Of a DNA stretch of 20,367 nt, positions 17,373 to 20,367 are shown in pieces. The translations under genes were made by a program, and so were the position numbers. The stretch's first letter is position 1; every line of letters starts with the position of its first letter. The notes below the pieces were generated by a model that saw only the letters and a list, made by a program, of their open reading frames with translations, searched no databases and had not been told where the DNA came from. The stretch is taken from contig DATDPK010000037.1 in NCBI GenBank assembly GCA_035292785.1, positions 1 through 20,367 on the forward strand. Reading direction: 5' to 3'. Origin of the DNA: CABMGU01 sp035292785. GTDB lineage: Archaea; Nanobdellota; Nanobdellia; Woesearchaeales; ARS49.

Positions 17373-18011
17373 ATGGAAAGTGAACTTAAACTGCAAAAAG
17401 GAACAACCACTGTAGGTATTATGTGTAAGGATGGCGTTATTCTTGCTGCTGATAGGAGAGCTACTGCTGGTTTTATTGTAAATAAGAAAACGCAAAAGAT
17501 TCACAAGATTACTGACAAGATGGCTGTTACTATGGCTGGCTTGGTCTCGGATGCTCAATTGTTAGTCAAGCTCATTAAAGCAGAAATCAAGTTAAAGGAC
17601 TTGCAAACCTTGAGATCAAGTACTGTTAAGGAGTCTGCAAACTTGTTGGCTGGTATGTTGTATATGAATTTGAGAAAGATGAGTATGGTTCCTGGAATTG
17701 TGAGTTTCTTGTTAGGCGGAAATGACAGCCACGGCAACCATTTGTGGGACTTGGGCATTGACGGCAGTGTTACTGAAGTTGATGATTATGTTTCTGATGG
17801 TTCAGGCAGTGTTTTCGCATTAGGTGTTTTGGAAGCAATGTACAAGAAGAACATGTCTGTTGATGAGGGTGCAAAGCTGGCTGTTCGTGCCATTGGTGCT
17901 GCTTTGCAGCGTGACGTTAACACAGGTAATGGCATTGATGTCTGGGTAATTGATGATAAGGGCATTAGGCCTGTTGTCGATAAGGACTTGAATATTAAGA
18001 TTGAAGTATAG
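17373..18011 (+). CDS. psmB: 20S proteasome beta subunit
   Basis: 212 aa. The catalytic subunit of the archaeal 20S proteasome, an N-terminal nucleophile hydrolase assembled in two inner seven-membered rings. A 10-residue propeptide (MESELKLQKG) is removed before Thr11 to expose the catalytic threonine of TTTVG. The mature D17 equivalent is in AADRRATAGF and the lysine near position 33 lies in KTQKIHKI. GSGSVFALGVLE contains the conserved S-G-S loop. FLLGGND and YVSDGSGS are standard beta-subunit elements. The short propeptide is typical of archaea. The aCPSF1/FttA gene follows 23 nt after the stop; psmB beside aCPSF1 is, as I recall, conserved in Methanocaldococcus and other archaea. No ATPase or alpha subunit lies in the window. 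Confidence 0.97.
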   Translation: MESELKLQKGTTTVGIMCKDGVILAADRRATAGFIVNKKTQKIHKITDKMAVTMAGLVSDAQLLVKLIKAEIKLKDLQTLRSSTVKESANLLAGMLYMNLRKMSMVPGIVSFLLGGNDSHGNHLWDLGIDGSVTEVDDYVSDGSGSVFALGVLEAMYKKNMSVDEGAKLAVRAIGAALQRDVNTGNGIDVWVIDDKGIRPVVDKDLNIKIEV

Positions 18012-18034
18012 CTCTGGTTGGGCTTTCTAGTAAA

Positions 18035-19927
18035 ATGACGGAAATTATTAAGGAAATTTTAAAGTTTGTACCAGCTGATAAAATCAGTGATGCTGCTTTT
18101 GAAGCTGCTAATATAGTGCTCTACACGAAGGATAAGGAGTTTTTCTTGAACGATGGCGGAGTCATCAGGCAGATAGTTAATGAGTTCAAGAAGCGCGTAG
18201 AATTAAGGCCTGATCCTGGCATTACTTTGGCTCAGGAAAAAGCTGAGAAGGAAATCAAGAAGATTCTTCCTGAGGAAGCTGGTGTTGCCAGTGTTTTGTT
18301 TGAGCCGGACAGAAGTGTTGTTACAATTGAGGCTGACAAGCCTGGTTTGGCAATTGGAAAACAAGGTTCATTATTAAGAGAAATTAGGGAAAAGACTTTG
18401 TGGGTTCCTATGATTAAGCGAACTCCTGCTTTGAAATCTCAGATTATTGAGAACATCAGGGCTGTTTTGTACGAGCACAGCGATGACAGGAGGAAGTTCC
18501 TTGACAAGACCGGTCATCGTATTTATGACGGCTGGTTAAGAGAAAAAAAGAACGAGTGGATAAGAGTTACTCATCTCGGTGCTGCAAGGCAGGTTGGCAG
18601 GAGTTGTATTTTCCTTCAAACACCAGAGTCGAGAATTTTGCTTGACTGCGGTATTAACGTTGCTGGCGAGGGAGCAGAAGCATATCCGATTTTGGATGCT
18701 CCTGAGTTTAACATTCAGCAGTTGGACGCAATCATTCTGTCTCACTCGCACATTGACCATTCTGGTTTTATTCCTTATTTGTACAAGATGGGTTTTCGCG
18801 GTCCTGTTTATTGCACCGAACCAACAAGAGATGTTGCTGCTCTTTTGATGCTTGATATGGTTAAGATTATGAAGAGTGAAAACAAGGACGTTATTTTTGA
18901 TACTGAGCACGTTAAGGAGTTCGTCAAGCATTGCATTACTTTGAATTGGGAGGAAGTTTCTGACATTACTCCTGACGTTAGATTGACTTTGTACAATGCC
19001 GGCCATATTCTTGGAAGTTCTATGGCTCATTTGCACATTGGAAATGGTTTGCATAATTTATTGTACACCGGCGACTTGAAGTTTGGCAGGACTCCTTTGC
19101 TTGACCCTGCTCATACAATATTCCCAAGATTAGAAACTGTTATTATTGAGGCTACTTATGGTGGCAGGACTGATATCGGCCAGCCTGCTCAGGAAGCTGA
19201 TGATATGTTGTGCAATACAATCAAGGAGACTTTGAAGCGCGGCGGCAAGGTTGTTATGCCTGTGCTTGGTTCTGGCCGTGCTCAGGACGTTATGGTCATG
19301 ATTGATGGTATGGTCAGGCGTGGTGAATTGGAGCCGATTCCGGTTTATATCGATGGTATGGTTTGGGATATTACTGCAATTCATACTGCTTATCCTGAGT
19401 TTTTGAATGCTTCCTTGAGAAAACTGATTTTCCACAAGGATGAGAATCCTTTTTTGAATCCTATTTTCAAGCGTATTGCGAGCCAGAAGGAGCGTATTCA
19501 GTTGATTGAGGAAACTGGTCCTGCTGTTATTATGGCGACTTCTGGTATGATGGTTGGCGGTCCTTCTGTTGAGTATGTTAAGCATCTGGCTGATAATCCT
19601 AAGAATACTTTGATTTTCACGTGTTATCTGCCTGAAGGTACTTTGGGTCGTAGAATTTTTGGCGGTGAAAGAGAGCTTGTCTACAGAGTAGGCAGTCGTC
19701 AGGAAGTTGTTCCTATCAAGATGGATGTTTTGAAGATTGCTGTTACCGACCACGCCGACAGGAAGCAGTTGATGAATTTCATTTTCAAGTGCCGTCCAAG
19801 GCCGAAGAAGGTTATTGTCCAGCACGGCGAGAGTTCTAAAGTTCTTGATTTGGCTTCTTCAATCCACAAGTTAGGCCGTCTTGAAACAGACGCTCCAAGG
19901 AATTTGGAGACAATTAGAATTAAGTAG
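18035..19927 (+). CDS. fttA: FttA / aCPSF1 ribonuclease (transcription termination factor)
   Basis: 630 aa, full length. The archaeal CPSF73-like endo/5'-3' exoribonuclease that cleaves nascent RNA at U-rich sites and terminates transcription, acting with RNA polymerase. An N-terminal KH-type region (about 1-150) contains a canonical GxxG loop in GLAIGKQGSLLREI. The metallo-beta-lactamase domain follows: LLDCGINVAGEG, then ILSHSHIDHSGFIP (HxHxDH at about 237-242), AGHILGSSMAHL and YTGDLKFGR. The beta-CASP domain carries IEATYGGR, PVLGSGRAQDVM and MATSGMMVGGPSVEY, and the chain closes with TDHADRKQLMNFI and VIVQHGESSKVLDLA. All metal ligands are present. It is co-transcribed with psmB. Confidence 0.97.
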   Translation: MTEIIKEILKFVPADKISDAAFEAANIVLYTKDKEFFLNDGGVIRQIVNEFKKRVELRPDPGITLAQEKAEKEIKKILPEEAGVASVLFEPDRSVVTIEADKPGLAIGKQGSLLREIREKTLWVPMIKRTPALKSQIIENIRAVLYEHSDDRRKFLDKTGHRIYDGWLREKKNEWIRVTHLGAARQVGRSCIFLQTPESRILLDCGINVAGEGAEAYPILDAPEFNIQQLDAIILSHSHIDHSGFIPYLYKMGFRGPVYCTEPTRDVAALLMLDMVKIMKSENKDVIFDTEHVKEFVKHCITLNWEEVSDITPDVRLTLYNAGHILGSSMAHLHIGNGLHNLLYTGDLKFGRTPLLDPAHTIFPRLETVIIEATYGGRTDIGQPAQEADDMLCNTIKETLKRGGKVVMPVLGSGRAQDVMVMIDGMVRRGELEPIPVYIDGMVWDITAIHTAYPEFLNASLRKLIFHKDENPFLNPIFKRIASQKERIQLIEETGPAVIMATSGMMVGGPSVEYVKHLADNPKNTLIFTCYLPEGTLGRRIFGGERELVYRVGSRQEVVPIKMDVLKIAVTDHADRKQLMNFIFKCRPRPKKVIVQHGESSKVLDLASSIHKLGRLETDAPRNLETIRIK

Positions 19928-19957
19928 TACCTCTCAACAGTAGTTAAACTTACAAAG

Positions 19958-19967
19958 TTTTATAAAT
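19958..19967 (+). promoter_or_regulatory. TATA box of the last gene
   Basis: TTTTATAAAT centred about 27 nt before ATG 19990, in the short gap after fttA. Confidence 0.6.
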
Positions 19968-19989
19968 CTCGTTTGAAATTCTCGTAATT

Positions 19990-20367
19990 ATGCCAGTCGA
20001 AGACACAATTTTGAAGATTCTGGAAGCAAGAGCTCGAGGGCTTGATGATAGAAGTACAGCTAATGAAGTCGGTCTGTCGATTTTTATCACAACAAGATAT
20101 GAAAAAATTACAAAGAGGACAATAAAGGATGCAATTTCTAACGGCGCTTTAACCTTGGATGAAATAGCAAGAAAAGTCCGTTTGCCGCGTGTAGTAGTTG
20201 ATAGGTTTATGTCTCATTATGGAATTAGTTTGCCTGTTCCACAGCCAGCTGCGCCTGAAGAAAAGAAAAAGACTGTTAACTGGAGTCTCTATCGCGAAGA
20301 GCAAATCAGGAGTGCGATAAGTTCAGGTGCTAAGAATTTGGATGAGATTGCTCAGAGGGCTGGTTTG
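19990..20367 (+). CDS. Protein with repeated helix-turn-helix-like modules, 3' end outside window
   Basis: The frame runs open from ATG 19990 to the window edge: 126 residues are visible. It opens MPVEDTILKILEARARG. A motif of about 22 residues is repeated: IKDAISNGALTLDEIARKVR at about 45-64 and IRSAISSGAKNLDEIAQRAG at about 106-125, sharing the plan helix, S-x-G-A, L-D-E-I-A, basic turn. The first unit continues with a likely recognition helix (LPRVVVDRFMSHYGI). Between them is a proline-rich linker with EEKKK. LDEIA followed by a second helix is typical of winged or simple helix-turn-helix folds, so a multi-module DNA-binding protein is plausible. I do not recognise a named family. The leaderless start is set by the TATA box. 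Confidence 0.75.
   Translation, partial: MPVEDTILKILEARARGLDDRSTANEVGLSIFITTRYEKITKRTIKDAISNGALTLDEIARKVRLPRVVVDRFMSHYGISLPVPQPAAPEEKKKTVNWSLYREEQIRSAISSGAKNLDEIAQRAGL

Noticed and set aside
19130..19825. Long minus-strand open frame opposite fttA
   Set aside because: Composition rich in Asn, His, Arg and Thr, no motif; the plus strand encodes unmistakable FttA motifs across the same bases.
1..20367. CRISPR array, insertion sequence or integrase
   Set aside because: No regularly spaced repeats, no transposase or recombinase motifs and no terminal inverted repeats were seen; the only mobile-like trace is the 18-bp repeat at tRNA-Pro.

Overview
The window is archaeal. It carries eukaryote/archaeal ribosomal protein S17e, the chromatin protein Alba, archaeal-type prolyl-tRNA synthetase, TruD, a 20S proteasome beta subunit, the archaeal CPSF-type termination nuclease FttA (aCPSF1) and a tRNA interrupted by an intron after position 37. 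Nearly every first gene of a transcription unit has a TATA element centred about 26-29 nt upstream of a start codon, so most mRNAs look leaderless and I used this spacing to choose starts. Small proteins, dense packing with ATGA overlaps and many unrecognised short genes fit a DPANN-type archaeon (Woesearchaeota/Pacearchaeota-like). That placement is inference.

Layout. 1-4000: the end of an unknown gene, a minus-strand tRNA methylthiotransferase, a divergent RelBE-type toxin-antitoxin pair, a minus-strand operon of three small proteins whose first member is a 41-aa double-CxxC protein, a conserved-looking 97-aa protein and a small membrane protein. 4000-7100: argS, then S17e-Alba-coiled-coil protein, and a minus-strand DoxX protein. 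7200-9310: intron-containing tRNA-Arg(UCG), a dCMP deaminase-like gene and a second DoxX gene diverging from one palindromic TATA, then a lipoprotein cupredoxin with two membrane proteins. 9310-11170: a TPM / zinc-ribbon / LemA operon bracketed by an 18-bp direct repeat. The right copy is the 5' end of an intact tRNA-Pro(UGG) and the left copy is a 5' tRNA-Pro remnant with its own TATA box. 11200-14560: a nuclease-fold protein with a C-terminal hydrophobic tail, truD, and proS with an unusual structured leader. 14550-17220: a minus-strand MBL-fold hydrolase pair, a duplicated Lrp/AsnC regulator and a ribbon-helix-helix regulator with an inverted repeat over its start. 17300-end: psmB-fttA, and the start of a protein with repeated helix-turn-helix-like modules.

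The recurring theme is translation and RNA metabolism: two aminoacyl-tRNA synthetases with cognate tRNAs nearby, two tRNA-modification enzymes, S17e and FttA, with small membrane and regulatory genes between. The strongest candidate for undescribed biology is the proS leader (13013-13105). It has a six-codon upstream ORF inside a 10-bp hairpin, then one arm that can pair with either of two downstream copies. One pairing leaves a GGAG motif in front of the start free and the other buries it. Next are the 18-bp repeat-bounded cassette at tRNA-Pro and the inverted-repeat operator of the ribbon-helix-helix gene.
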